Source: Cryobacterium flavum (GTDB taxonomy: Bacteria; Actinomycetota; Actinomycetes; Actinomycetales; Microbacteriaceae). Taken from it: 64,000 nucleotides of DNA. Where the stretch lies: NCBI RefSeq assembly GCF_900103805.1, contig NZ_FNIB01000001.1, positions 422,814-486,813 on the forward strand. Reading direction: 5' to 3'. A program made the translations under genes and the position numbers. Within the stretch, counting starts at the first letter, position 1, and every line of letters begins with the position of its first letter. Shown here piece after piece: positions 8,905 through 17,152 of this stretch. A model generated the notes under the pieces. It saw only the letters and a list, made by a program, of their open reading frames with translations. It was not told where the DNA came from and made no database searches.

Positions 8905-9654
8905 ATGACCCCTGCACCCCAGCTCATCGACTTGAAACTGCCCGACGGGCCGGGTGGCAGCGCCGGCCTGAAAGCCGTGCTCGCGATCCCGGCCGGCGAT
9001 GGCCCCTGGCCCGGAGTCGTGCTCGTGCATGAGGCGTTCGGCCTCACCGACGTGATGCGCCACCAGGCCGTCAGAATGGCCGAGGCCGGATACCTGGCGC
9101 TCATGCCCGACCTCTTCACCGAGGGCGGAACCCGCAAGTGCCTCGTCGGCACCTTTCGTGCTCTGTCGGCCGGTGCCGGCCGGGCTTTCGTCGACATCGA
9201 GTCGGCGCGCGTGTTTTTGAGTGAACGCGGCGACTGCACCGGACGCATCGGTGTTCTCGGTTTCTGCATGGGTGGCGGGTTCGCCCTCGCCACGGCGACG
9301 CGCGGCTTCGACGTCTCCTCGGTCAACTATGGTCGGCTCCCGAAAGACCTGGACGATCACCTGCTCGGCGCCTGCCCGATCGTCGGTAGCTTCGGCGGCG
9401 CGGACCGCTCTCTGGTCGGCGCGGCAGCCGCCCTCGATTCATCCCTGGCGAGGCTGGGCATCGAGCACGACGTCAAGGAATACCCGGGTGCCGGCCACGC
9501 CTTTCTCAACGATGCCGAGACCGGGCCGCGGATGCTGCGCCCGATGCTGAAGCGCATTCTCGGTGCCGGCCCCGACCCGGTGGCCGCCGCCGCCGCGTGG
9601 ACGCGTATCGAGGCGTTCTTCGGCGAACACCTTGGGGCGTCACAGAAGCCCTGA
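8905..9654 (+). CDS. dienelactone hydrolase family protein
   Basis: The 249-residue alpha/beta hydrolase has the DLH signatures: Glu in VLVHEAFGL, the Cys nucleophile in GVLGFCMGGGFAL (about residue 120), Asp/Gly in GSFGGADRS and His in YPGAGHAFLND. The family hydrolyses dienelactones and related esters in aromatic catabolism; the specific substrate is unknown. ATG 8905 lies in the shared promoter region with the lactate regulator. The 3' end overlaps or abuts the region where the next protein could initiate. Confidence 0.85.
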   Translation: MTPAPQLIDLKLPDGPGGSAGLKAVLAIPAGDGPWPGVVLVHEAFGLTDVMRHQAVRMAEAGYLALMPDLFTEGGTRKCLVGTFRALSAGAGRAFVDIESARVFLSERGDCTGRIGVLGFCMGGGFALATATRGFDVSSVNYGRLPKDLDDHLLGACPIVGSFGGADRSLVGAAAALDSSLARLGIEHDVKEYPGAGHAFLNDAETGPRMLRPMLKRILGAGPDPVAAAAAWTRIEAFFGEHLGASQKP

Positions 9655-9698
9655 CCTGGCTGGCGGCTGGTAGCCTCCAACAGACCCAAGGGGACCCC

Positions 9699-11030
9699 AT
9701 CGCCAAACGCTCGACCATTATCGCCATCGTCACCGTCGCATCCGTTGTCACGATCGGCGGCGTGGCCACCGCGCTCGCGCTGACACCGCAAACCGGCTCC
9801 GACACCACGCTCACCCTGCGCGTCTGGGACGAGCAGGTCGCGCAGTCCTACGAAACGTCGTTCGCGGCGTTCGAAGAAGCCAACCCGGGCATCGACGTGG
9901 CGGTGAACGTCGTGCCGTGGGCCGACTACTTCACCAAGCTGCGCGTTGACGTGGCCGGCGAGACCGCCGACGACGTGTTTTGGGTGAACGCCGGCAACTT
10001 CGCCGACTATGCCGTCAACGGTAACCTCGTAAATGTAACGGATGCCCTTGGCGAGGCCGCGCAGACCAACTGGCAGCCCAGCGTCATCGGTCAGTACACC
10101 CTGAACGGCGCGCTCTGGGGAGTGCCCCAGCTCGCCGACCCCGGCATCGGGCTGTATTACAACGAAGAACTCCTGTCGGTGGCCGGCATCGACCCGGCCA
10201 CCGTCGGTGAACTGCATTGGGATCCCGCCGCCGGCGAGGACACCCTGCTGCCGGTGCTGCAGAAACTCACCGTCGACGCCAACGGCAACACCGCCGACAG
10301 CGCGGCCTTCGACCCCGCGCAGATCGTGCAGTACGGCTACAACGCGGCCAACGACCTCAACGCCATCTACCTCAACTATCTCGGCTCGAACGGGTCAGCG
10401 TTGCAAGACGGCGACGAGTTCGTGTTCGACACCGCCGAAGGCGCCGCGGCCTTTCAGTACGTGATCGACCTGATGAACAAGTACCACGTGGCCCCATCGG
10501 CCGCCGACACCAACCTCAACGGCGACTTCGCACTCGACCAGTTTCTGCAGGGCAAGATGGCCCTGTTCCAGAGCGGCGTCTACAACCTCAGCAACGTGAA
10601 CGAGGGGGCCGGCTTCGACTGGGGTGTGGCCGCGATTCCGTCTGGACCGTCCGGGGCGATCAGCGTCACCAACGGCGTCGTGGCCGCCGGCAATGCCGAC
10701 TCGAAGCATCCGGAACAAACCCAAAAACTGCTGGAGTGGCTCGGCAGTACCGAGGGTAGTGCGGCGATCGGCGCCGACGGCTCGGCGTCGCCGGCCGTCA
10801 TCGGTGCGCAGGCCAGCTATGTCGCGTCGTGGCAGGAGCAGGGCATCGACGTGAACGCGTTCATCGACGTGCTCGCCAACGGCAGTGTACAGGCGCCGCA
10901 GGGCGCGAAGTGGGCCGAGGCCTCCGACGCGTTCGAGTCGACCTTCGCCGAGATGTTCCTCGGCCGCATTCCCGTCGATGAGGCGTTGCGCACCGCGCAG
11001 GAAGCGGCCAACGCGGCCGTCGCCGGCTGA
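9699..11030 (+). CDS. extracellular solute (sugar)-binding protein, orphan; possible ATC start
   Basis: The protein is about 443 residues, with an export signal (KRSTIIAIVTVASVVTIGGVA) and a periplasmic-binding fold typical of family-1 sugar ABC receptors (LTLRVWDEQVAQSYE at the N-terminus, GLYYNEELL, GKMALFQSGVYNL, AAIPSGPSG). There is no lipobox Cys, so it may be tethered by the uncleaved helix or be secreted. No ATG, GTG or TTG lies near the signal. An AAGGGGA site (9688-9694) is followed four bases later by ATC 9699, giving IAKRST. The only canonical alternative, GTG 9597, would overlap the upstream gene by 58 bp and bury the signal. No permease or ATPase genes are adjacent. Confidence 0.75.
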   Translation: MAKRSTIIAIVTVASVVTIGGVATALALTPQTGSDTTLTLRVWDEQVAQSYETSFAAFEEANPGIDVAVNVVPWADYFTKLRVDVAGETADDVFWVNAGNFADYAVNGNLVNVTDALGEAAQTNWQPSVIGQYTLNGALWGVPQLADPGIGLYYNEELLSVAGIDPATVGELHWDPAAGEDTLLPVLQKLTVDANGNTADSAAFDPAQIVQYGYNAANDLNAIYLNYLGSNGSALQDGDEFVFDTAEGAAAFQYVIDLMNKYHVAPSAADTNLNGDFALDQFLQGKMALFQSGVYNLSNVNEGAGFDWGVAAIPSGPSGAISVTNGVVAAGNADSKHPEQTQKLLEWLGSTEGSAAIGADGSASPAVIGAQASYVASWQEQGIDVNAFIDVLANGSVQAPQGAKWAEASDAFESTFAEMFLGRIPVDEALRTAQEAANAAVAG

Positions 11031-11037
11031 GCGGCGG

Positions 11038-11958
11038 CTAACTCGTCAACACGACGTTGAGCGGGGTCTCGCCGCGCAGCATCCGCTCGATTTGCGCGCG
11101 CACTAGGCGGGCCATGCGCGGCAGCATGGCGCTCGACGCGCCGCCGACGTGCGGGGTGATGAGCACATTCGGCAGTGCGAAGAGCGGATGCCCCTCCGGC
11201 AGCGGTTCGGGGCTGGTCACGTCGAGGGCGAGCCTGAGGCGGCCGCTGCTCGCATGCGCGAGCAGCGCTTCCGTGTCGGCGACCGCACCGCGAGCGATGT
11301 TCACGAGCAGGCTTCCGTCACGCATTTGGGCCAGGAATGCATCGTCAACCAGGTTCGTCGTCTCGGCCGTGAGCGGAACACCGACGACCACAATATCGGC
11401 CTGGGGCAGGAGTTCGGGCAGGGACTCGAAGCCGTAGATGTTGCCGCGCTCGTCACTGCGAGCCGTGCGGGCGACGCGGATCACCGTGGTTTCGAAGGCG
11501 AGCAGCCGACTCTCGATAGCGTGGCCGACACCGCCGTAGCCGAGCAGCAGCACGGTGCGGTCGGCGAGGCTGGCGTGCTGCGCGGGCGCCCACTCGCCGG
11601 CGTCCGCGGCGCGCACGAAATCGGGAATGCCGCGCTGCGAGGCCAGGATGAGGGCGAGGGTGAGTTCGGCCGTGGAGGTTTCATGCACGCTCGCGGCGTT
11701 CGCGAACACGTGCCCGGCAGGCAGTACCCGGTCGACGCCGTCGTAGCCGATGGACTGGCTCTGCACCAAACCGGCATCGACGCCGGCGAGATGCGCGAGC
11801 CGGTCGGTCTTACCCATGTACGGCGTGACAACGAGGTCGAACCGGGGTCGTGGCGACGGTCCGTCGAGCGCCCACTCCACTACCTCAACGCCGTCGGGCA
11901 GTTCCCCGACCGCCTCGCGCAGTACGGAGTCGGGCAGGCTGACCAGCAGTGAGTTCAT
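11038..11958 (-). CDS. D-isomer specific 2-hydroxyacid dehydrogenase
   Basis: The 306-residue NAD(P)-dependent oxidoreductase is of the D-2-hydroxyacid dehydrogenase family. The Rossmann motif is visible (LLLGYGGVGHAIESRL, about residues 135-150), along with the catalytic Arg in VNIARGAVADTEAL, the Glu in the LDVTSPEPLPEGHPLF region and the His in ITPHVGGAS. It is slightly short at the N-terminus compared with glyoxylate/hydroxypyruvate reductases but otherwise complete. The start is ATG 11958, just downstream of a large palindromic element. Confidence 0.88.
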   Translation of the reverse strand: MNSLLVSLPDSVLREAVGELPDGVEVVEWALDGPSPRPRFDLVVTPYMGKTDRLAHLAGVDAGLVQSQSIGYDGVDRVLPAGHVFANAASVHETSTAELTLALILASQRGIPDFVRAADAGEWAPAQHASLADRTVLLLGYGGVGHAIESRLLAFETTVIRVARTARSDERGNIYGFESLPELLPQADIVVVGVPLTAETTNLVDDAFLAQMRDGSLLVNIARGAVADTEALLAHASSGRLRLALDVTSPEPLPEGHPLFALPNVLITPHVGGASSAMLPRMARLVRAQIERMLRGETPLNVVLTS

Positions 11959-11988
11959 CTCCCGAGCCTACTTTGCCCCGCTCTCTCT

Positions 11989-12059
11989 GGACGGGGCCCA
12001 GGCCCCGTCCCCGGGCCCAGTTTATAAACTGGGCCCACGGACGGGGCCTGGGCCCGTCC
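11989..12059. repeat. 71-nt nested palindrome
   Basis: The element is three palindromes arranged symmetrically. A left unit (GGACGGGGCC at 11989-11998 and GGCCCCGTCC at 12001-12010), a central perfect 24-nt palindrome at 12013-12036 (arms GGGCCCAGTTTA and its complement) and a right unit (12039-12059) that is the reverse complement of the left unit minus one base. The whole block is therefore one long near-perfect palindrome that also folds as three separate hairpins. It lies between the 3' end of the EamA gene and the 5' end of the dehydrogenase gene. Confidence 0.85.
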
Positions 12060-12062
12060 CGG

Positions 12063-12968
12063 TTAAAGCCCTCGCCTCGCGGTGTCGAGCACGGGCTGGG
12101 GCGCCAGCGGGCGGGACGGCCGCAGCGTGCTCAGCGCCACACCCGCGAACACGATCACGCCGCCGACGAGCTGCGGCGTGGTCAGCTGGGCGCCGAGCAC
12201 GACGGCGATGACCACCGTGAACACCGTGATCAGGTTGAGAAACAGGCCGGCCCGAATCGGCGGAATGCTCTTGAGCGCAGCGTTCCACAGCACGTAGGAG
12301 CCGATCGAGGGAAAAATCGCGATGAAGATCACGGCCCAGCCGATGGCGGCATCCGCTGGCCAGCGCACCCCACCGAGCAAGGCGACCGGCGCGAGCAGCA
12401 CCGCGACGAAGGTGCCTTGCAGGGCCGTGGCCGTGATCGGCGGCACTGGCAGCCCGCGACCGACGATCGTATAGAGGCTCCACACCACGATCGCGCCAAC
12501 CATGAGCAGGTCGCCCGTGTTGGGTGTGCGCGTGAAAACGGATGCGATCGCACCGTTGGTGATGATCAGCACCACTCCCACCAGCCCCAGCGCCAGCCCG
12601 GCAATACCTCGCCAGCCGATGCGTTCGCGCAGCAGAACCGCCGCGAGCACCACCATCACGGCCGGATTCGCGGCGTTGATGAGCGACGCGGATTGCGGCG
12701 TCGTGTACTGCAGGGCGGTGTAGAGCAGCAGATTGTAGCCGCCAACGCCGAGGGCTGCGAGTAGCAGCAGCCGGGGCCAGTGGCGTAGTACCCGGGCCCA
12801 GTTCGGGCGCTCGACCACTTGGGCGAGGATCAGCAGCGGAATGCAGGCGAGCAGCCAGCGCAGCCAGGTTAGCTCAACGGGGGAGAGGGTCTGCACGGCG
12901 ATTCCGCCGACGATGTAGTTGCCGGCCCAGAGCAGGGTGGCGACGATGAGGGCAATGGTGGCCTTCAT
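12063..12968 (-). CDS. EamA/DMT-superfamily transporter
   Basis: This 301-residue protein has ten predicted membrane helices in two EamA repeats (residues about 2-135 and 145-285). The typical first-helix motif LLWAGNYIVGG and the repeat-end motif NLITVFTVVIAVVLG are present. Such proteins export or exchange small metabolites or drugs; the substrate is unknown. ATG 12968 was chosen because upstream in-frame codons run through a hairpin and the end of the next gene without a ribosome site. Confidence 0.85.
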   Translation of the reverse strand: MKATIALIVATLLWAGNYIVGGIAVQTLSPVELTWLRWLLACIPLLILAQVVERPNWARVLRHWPRLLLLAALGVGGYNLLLYTALQYTTPQSASLINAANPAVMVVLAAVLLRERIGWRGIAGLALGLVGVVLIITNGAIASVFTRTPNTGDLLMVGAIVVWSLYTIVGRGLPVPPITATALQGTFVAVLLAPVALLGGVRWPADAAIGWAVIFIAIFPSIGSYVLWNAALKSIPPIRAGLFLNLITVFTVVIAVVLGAQLTTPQLVGGVIVFAGVALSTLRPSRPLAPQPVLDTARRGL

Positions 12969-13056
12969 GCGCGCGTTCGGGTGGTGAGAGTGGTCATGAC
13001 CTGCCTGGTGTTCGAAGAGGGTCTGCCCTTCGACCCTAGCTCGTCCCGCGCTGGCC

Positions 13057-13116
13057 CTCAGTGGACAACTTCGAGGGGTGTCGATCGCGCCGCACCCCTC
13101 GAAGTTGTCCACTGAG
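13057..13116. terminator. 24-bp-arm perfect hairpin downstream of MFS gene
   Basis: Arms at 13057-13080 and 13093-13116 are perfect 24-bp complements (core GTGGACAACTTCGAGGGG) with a 12-base loop. A further outer pairing, CCCGCGCTG (13045-13053) with CAGCGCGGG (13127-13135), extends it through an internal loop into the MFS stop codon. It lacks a T-run, so it may be a transcript-stabilising hairpin or a repetitive palindromic element rather than a classical terminator. Confidence 0.7.
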
Positions 13117-13125
13117 CACCCGAAC

Positions 13126-14601
13126 TCAGCGCGGGGCGGTGGCCTCGACGATCGCGATCTCGCGGGTGGCGGTCTCGCGGTTGCGTTCGGCGGCAGTTTC
13201 GCGATCCGGGTCCAGCGTGGTGTCCCCATCGCGATCCGGGTCCAGCGTGGTGTCCCCATCGCGATCTGGCTCGGGCTCCTCGCGCTCGAGCACGGCGGTC
13301 CCGCCCCGGCGACTCGGCGTCGCGAGCGGCACATCGCGCCCGTCGCCGGCGTGAAGCACGCGCACCCGCGGTGACGAGAACGGATGCACGTGCACCCGCA
13401 GCCGGCGATACCGCACCATCCAGAACAGCACGACGGCCGCAGCCAGCAGGCCGGAGACCGCGGCGAGGCCAAGCGCCCAGCGTGGGCCGAAGGCATCCGC
13501 TACCCAGCCAACGAGCGGCGCGCCGAGGGGAGTGCCGCCGACGAAGATAGCCATGTACAGCGCCATCACGCGGCCGCGCATCTCGGGCCGGGTCGTGGTC
13601 TGCACGTAGGCGTTCGCCGTGGTCATGAGCGTGAGCGACGACAAGCCGACCAGGGTGAGAGATATGGCGAAAGTTGCATATGTCGGCATGATTGCGGACA
13701 GCGCGCAGGCCAGGCCGAACAGGCCGGCGCCGAGCACGATGAGTCGCAGGCGGGCGCGGCTGCGGCGGGCAGCGAGCAGCGCGCCGATGACGGCGCCGAT
13801 GGCCATGATCGAGCTGAGCAGGCCGAACTCTGCAGCCCCCTTACCGAATTCGATGGTGGCCATGGTGGACGTGAAGATGGCGAAGTTGAGGCCGAAGGTT
13901 CCGATCAGAAAGACCGCGATCATGACGACGACGATGTCGGAACGGCCACGCACGTAACGGAAGCCGGCCAGCAGCTGTCCGCGCTCCCGTGACGCCTTTG
14001 GTTGGCGGCGCAGTTGGTGGGTGCGCAGCAGGGTCATGGCGAAGACCGTCGCAGCAAAGGTGACCGCGTTGATCATGAAGACCCAGCCGGCGCCGACGGC
14101 GACCGTGAGCAGGCCGGCCGCGGCCGGGCCGATCAGGCGTGCACCGTGGAACGACGCCGAGTTGAGTGCCACCGCGTTCGACAGCTGGTCTTCGGCGACG
14201 AGTTCGGAGACGAACGTCTGGCGGGCTGGCGCGTCGATCGCCGCGACAACGCCGAGGCCGAGCGCGAACAGATAGACGTGCCAGAGCTGGGCTACCTCGA
14301 GCACGGTCAGAATGCCGAGGCCGAGCGCCAATAGGCCCATCAGGGTCTGGGTGAGAATGAGCAGCTTGCGCCGGTTGAACCGATCGGCGATGAGGCCGGA
14401 CCAGGGCATCAGCACGAGCTGCGGGCCAAGCTGCAGCGCCATGGTGATGCCGACCGCCGTGGCGTCGTAGTTGGTGAGCTGGGTCAGCACGATCCAGTCC
14501 TGCGCGGTGCGCTGCATCCAGGTGCCGATGTTCGACACCAAAGCCCCGGCGAACCAGATGCGGTAATTGACGACGCTCAGCGAGCGAAACATGGCGCTCA
14601 A
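13126..14601 (-). CDS. MFS transporter (EntS-like)
   Basis: This 491-residue major-facilitator protein has 12 predicted helices in residues about 10-400. The start resembles EntS/enterobactin-exporter-type MFS proteins (FRSLSVVNYRIWFAGALVSN), and the inter-helix motif GLIADRFNRRKLL is present. The C-terminal 90 residues are hydrophilic and carry two DPDRDGDTTL repeats followed by Arg/Glu-rich sequence. TTG 14601 overlaps the upstream MarR stop and has AAGGAG 12 bases away; ATG 14592 is the alternative. It forms an operon with the MarR gene, a typical drug-efflux arrangement. Confidence 0.85.
   Translation of the reverse strand: MSAMFRSLSVVNYRIWFAGALVSNIGTWMQRTAQDWIVLTQLTNYDATAVGITMALQLGPQLVLMPWSGLIADRFNRRKLLILTQTLMGLLALGLGILTVLEVAQLWHVYLFALGLGVVAAIDAPARQTFVSELVAEDQLSNAVALNSASFHGARLIGPAAAGLLTVAVGAGWVFMINAVTFAATVFAMTLLRTHQLRRQPKASRERGQLLAGFRYVRGRSDIVVVMIAVFLIGTFGLNFAIFTSTMATIEFGKGAAEFGLLSSIMAIGAVIGALLAARRSRARLRLIVLGAGLFGLACALSAIMPTYATFAISLTLVGLSSLTLMTTANAYVQTTTRPEMRGRVMALYMAIFVGGTPLGAPLVGWVADAFGPRWALGLAAVSGLLAAAVVLFWMVRYRRLRVHVHPFSSPRVRVLHAGDGRDVPLATPSRRGGTAVLEREEPEPDRDGDTTLDPDRDGDTTLDPDRETAAERNRETATREIAIVEATAPR
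13201..13260. repeat. 30-bp perfect tandem duplication in MFS C-terminal tail
   Basis: Two identical 30-bp units (13201-13230, 13231-13260) encode DPDRDGDTTL twice in frame on the minus strand. This is a recent in-frame duplication in a disordered tail. Confidence 0.9.
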
Positions 14602-15119
14602 CTGTCGGCGAGCTCCTTCATGATCAAGGTCGCGTCGGCGAGGGTGCTGCGCTGTGCGGGACTGAGCTGGGCGACGCGTTGCACCAGCCAGGCATCTCGA
14701 CGCTTGCGCGTTTCGGTCATCATTTCGCTCGCGGCGTCCGTTGTGCTCAGCACGATCTTGCGGCCATCGAGTGTGGAATCGGTGCGGGCCACGAGACCGG
14801 CATCAACGAGGCATTTCACCGTGCGGGTCATCGACGGCGGGGTGACGCGTTCGAACTCGCTGAGTTCGGTGAGCGTCAACGGTCCGTGCACATGAAGCAC
14901 GCCGAGCGCGGAGAACTGGCCACTTCCGAGCTCGTTCTCGGCCTTCTCTTGGCGCAGGCGGCGGGCCAGGCGGCCGTTGGCGAGTCGAAATTCGTGGCTG
15001 AGTTCGGCGGTGTTGGGTGCGGCTGTGGGGTGTACTGCGGCCGCTTGTGGTGCGCCGACCGGCGGCTGCGCCTTGATGACGCCGAGGGCGGCAGTTTTGG
15101 GGTGTGTTCGCGATTCCAT
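14598..15119 (-). CDS. MarR-family transcriptional regulator
   Basis: This 173-residue protein has a flexible N-terminal 35 residues and then a MarR winged helix (LTLTELSEFERVTPPSMTRT; wing TDSTLDGRKIVLSTTDAASEM). It is the first gene of a two-gene unit with the MFS exporter and overlaps its start. An inverted repeat immediately upstream of its start probably serves as the autoregulatory operator. The ligand is unknown. Confidence 0.87.
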   Translation of the reverse strand: MESRTHPKTAALGVIKAQPPVGAPQAAAVHPTAAPNTAELSHEFRLANGRLARRLRQEKAENELGSGQFSALGVLHVHGPLTLTELSEFERVTPPSMTRTVKCLVDAGLVARTDSTLDGRKIVLSTTDAASEMMTETRKRRDAWLVQRVAQLSPAQRSTLADATLIMKELADS

Positions 15120-15124
15120 AGATC

Positions 15125-15152
15125 CTTAGCATAGCAAATTAGCCTTGCTAAG
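15125..15152. promoter_or_regulatory. MarR-type operator
   Basis: CTTAGCA (15125-15131) and TGCTAAG (15146-15152) form a perfect inverted repeat with a 14-base AT-rich spacer, six bases upstream of the MarR start. The position fits blocking of the MarR/MFS promoter. It also lies about 45 bp upstream of the divergent hydrolase gene. Confidence 0.65.
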
Positions 15153-15197
15153 TACATTGGCAACCGGAAGCCCACCGCAACAGGGCAGACTGGCCTC

Positions 15198-16046
15198 GTG
15201 CCCACATATACGGATGCCCATGGCCGGCTCATTACCTATTACGTCTGGTCGGTCGACGCCCCGCGCGCCGTCATCCAGCTCGCGCACGGCGTCGGTGAAC
15301 ACGCCCAGCGCTATGCCACGCTCGCCGCAGACCTCAACCGGGCCGGCTACACGGTGTACGCCGACGACCACCTCGGTCACGGCCAGACCGGACTCGCCCA
15401 GCACGGCGGCGACCACACATTGCTCGGGCGACTCGGCGCGGGCGGGCTGCGCGCGGCGGTGGCGGGCGTGCATCAGCTGAGCGGAATCATCCGCTCGGAA
15501 AACCCGACTCTGCCGCTCGTGCTGCTCGGGCACAGCTGGGGATCGTTCATGGTACAGATGATCGTGAACGAGCACGCCGCCGAGTACGACGCCATCGTTC
15601 TCTCGGGCACCGCCTATCGCTGGCCCGGATACCTTGACGGTGGCGACCTGAACCGCAAAAACAAAACGCTCGGCACCACCGGGGTCGAGTGGCTCAGCCG
15701 CGATCCGGCGGTAGCCCAGGCGTTCGTCGCCGACCCGCTGACCACTGCGACGCCGCTGGCCAAGCTGTTCGGCATTCGAGAGGCCGCCCGCCTGTTCGGT
15801 CGGCCAGCTCGCGACCTGCCGACTGACCTGCCGATGCTCGTGCTGGTCGGCGGTGACGACACCGTCGGCGGCGAACGCAGCGCGCTCAGACTGGTCAACG
15901 CCTACGTCAAGCGGTCCGGGCTGCGCGACGTGCGCCTGATCGTGTATCCGGGCGCGCGGCACGAAGTCTTCAACGAGACCAACCGCTCCGAGGTGATCGG
16001 CGACCTGGTGGCCTGGCTCGACGAACGATTTATCACCGTAGGCTGA
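15198..16046 (+). CDS. alpha/beta hydrolase, monoacylglycerol-lipase-like
   Basis: The 282-residue serine hydrolase has the nucleophile elbow GHSWGS (about residues 115-120), an Asp in VLVGGDDTVGG and a His in YPGARHEVFNE. The N-terminal IQLAHGVGEHAQRY motif is typical of monoglyceride lipase / lysophospholipase-like proteins (Hydrolase_4). GTG 15198 was chosen because it begins the conserved domain. It is followed after 4 bp by the lipoate-ligase-like gene and is probably co-transcribed with it. Confidence 0.83.
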   Translation: MPTYTDAHGRLITYYVWSVDAPRAVIQLAHGVGEHAQRYATLAADLNRAGYTVYADDHLGHGQTGLAQHGGDHTLLGRLGAGGLRAAVAGVHQLSGIIRSENPTLPLVLLGHSWGSFMVQMIVNEHAAEYDAIVLSGTAYRWPGYLDGGDLNRKNKTLGTTGVEWLSRDPAVAQAFVADPLTTATPLAKLFGIREAARLFGRPARDLPTDLPMLVLVGGDDTVGGERSALRLVNAYVKRSGLRDVRLIVYPGARHEVFNETNRSEVIGDLVAWLDERFITVG

Positions 16047-16050
16047 AACC

Positions 16051-17103
16051 ATGCATGGTGAATATAAGGTTCCGGGCGGCAAACTGGTCGTCGTAGATCT
16101 CGATGTCGTCGACGATGTCATCGCCAACTTTCGTCTGGCCGGTGACTTTTTTCTCGAACCCGACGATGCCCTCGAAGACATCAATGCAGCGGTGACCGGC
16201 CTGCCCGCCGGCAGCTCGGCGGCCACGATCGCCGCCGCCGTGCGTGGCGCGCTGCCGAGCGGCGCCATTCTGCTCGGATTCTCGCCGGAGGCCGTCGCCG
16301 TGGCGATTCGCCGTTCGCTGTCCCAGGCGAGCACGTGGCGGGACTACGACTGGCAGATCATCCACTCGCAGAAGCCCGTCGCCCCCGTGCTGCAGATGGC
16401 CCTCGACGAGGTGCTCGCGACCGAGGTCGGTGAGGGGCGCCGACAGCCCACGCTGCGCATCTGGGAGTGGAACGAACCGGCCGTCGTCATCGGCAGCTTT
16501 CAGTCGCTCAAGAACGAGGTCGACCCGGAGAATGCCACCAAGTTAGGCTTCACCGTTGTGCGACGCATCAGCGGCGGCGGTGCCATGTTCATGGAGGCCG
16601 GCTCGGTCATCACCTATTCCATCTACGCGCCGACCGATCTCGTGCAGGGCATGAGTTTCGCCGACTCCTACGCCTTTCTCGACGAGTGGGTCATCACCGC
16701 GCTCAAATCGCTCGGCATCGACGCGTACTACCAGCCGCTCAACGACATCACGAGCCCGACCGGCAAGATCGGTGGGGCCGCCCAGAAACGCCTCGGCAGC
16801 GGCGCCGTGCTGCACCACGTCACGATGAGCTACGACATGGACGGCGAAAAAATGGTGCAGGTGCTGCGCATCGGCCGGGAGAAACTCAGCGACAAGGGCA
16901 TCACGAGCGCGGCCAAGCGCGTCGATCCCCTGCGCCGCCAGACCGGCCTGAGCCGCGCCGCGATCATCGACCGCATGAAGGAGACCTTCATCGGCCTCTA
17001 CGGTGCCACCGAGGGTGACGTCACCGCCGAGGAATACGCCAAGGCCACCGAGCTCGTCGCGAACAAGTTCAGCACCGAGGAGTGGCTGACCCGGGTTCCC
17101 TAA
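16051..17103 (+). CDS. lipoate-protein ligase A family protein with N-terminal accessory domain
   Basis: This 350-residue protein has two parts. Residues about 1-90 (starting MHGEYKVPGGKLVVVDLDV) resemble the lipoate-ligase C-terminal/LplB accessory domain. Residues about 105-345 are the biotin/lipoate-ligase catalytic fold, with the lipoate-binding RRISGGGAMF motif and the ligase Lys in SPTGKIGGAAQK. In E. coli LplA the accessory domain is C-terminal, and in some archaea it is a separate LplB gene; here it is fused in front. It should attach (or transfer) lipoate to E2/GcvH domains. The start ATG is 4 bp after the hydrolase stop. Confidence 0.8.
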   Translation: MHGEYKVPGGKLVVVDLDVVDDVIANFRLAGDFFLEPDDALEDINAAVTGLPAGSSAATIAAAVRGALPSGAILLGFSPEAVAVAIRRSLSQASTWRDYDWQIIHSQKPVAPVLQMALDEVLATEVGEGRRQPTLRIWEWNEPAVVIGSFQSLKNEVDPENATKLGFTVVRRISGGGAMFMEAGSVITYSIYAPTDLVQGMSFADSYAFLDEWVITALKSLGIDAYYQPLNDITSPTGKIGGAAQKRLGSGAVLHHVTMSYDMDGEKMVQVLRIGREKLSDKGITSAAKRVDPLRRQTGLSRAAIIDRMKETFIGLYGATEGDVTAEEYAKATELVANKFSTEEWLTRVP

Positions 17104-17152
17104 CGACGGCGAGCGGATGCCGCCGGCCGGGCCGCCGGCATCCGCTTACGTA

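Noticed and set aside
13201..13260. tandem 30-bp repeat as a possible CRISPR or iteron
   Set aside because: Only two adjacent units without spacers, in frame within the MFS gene.
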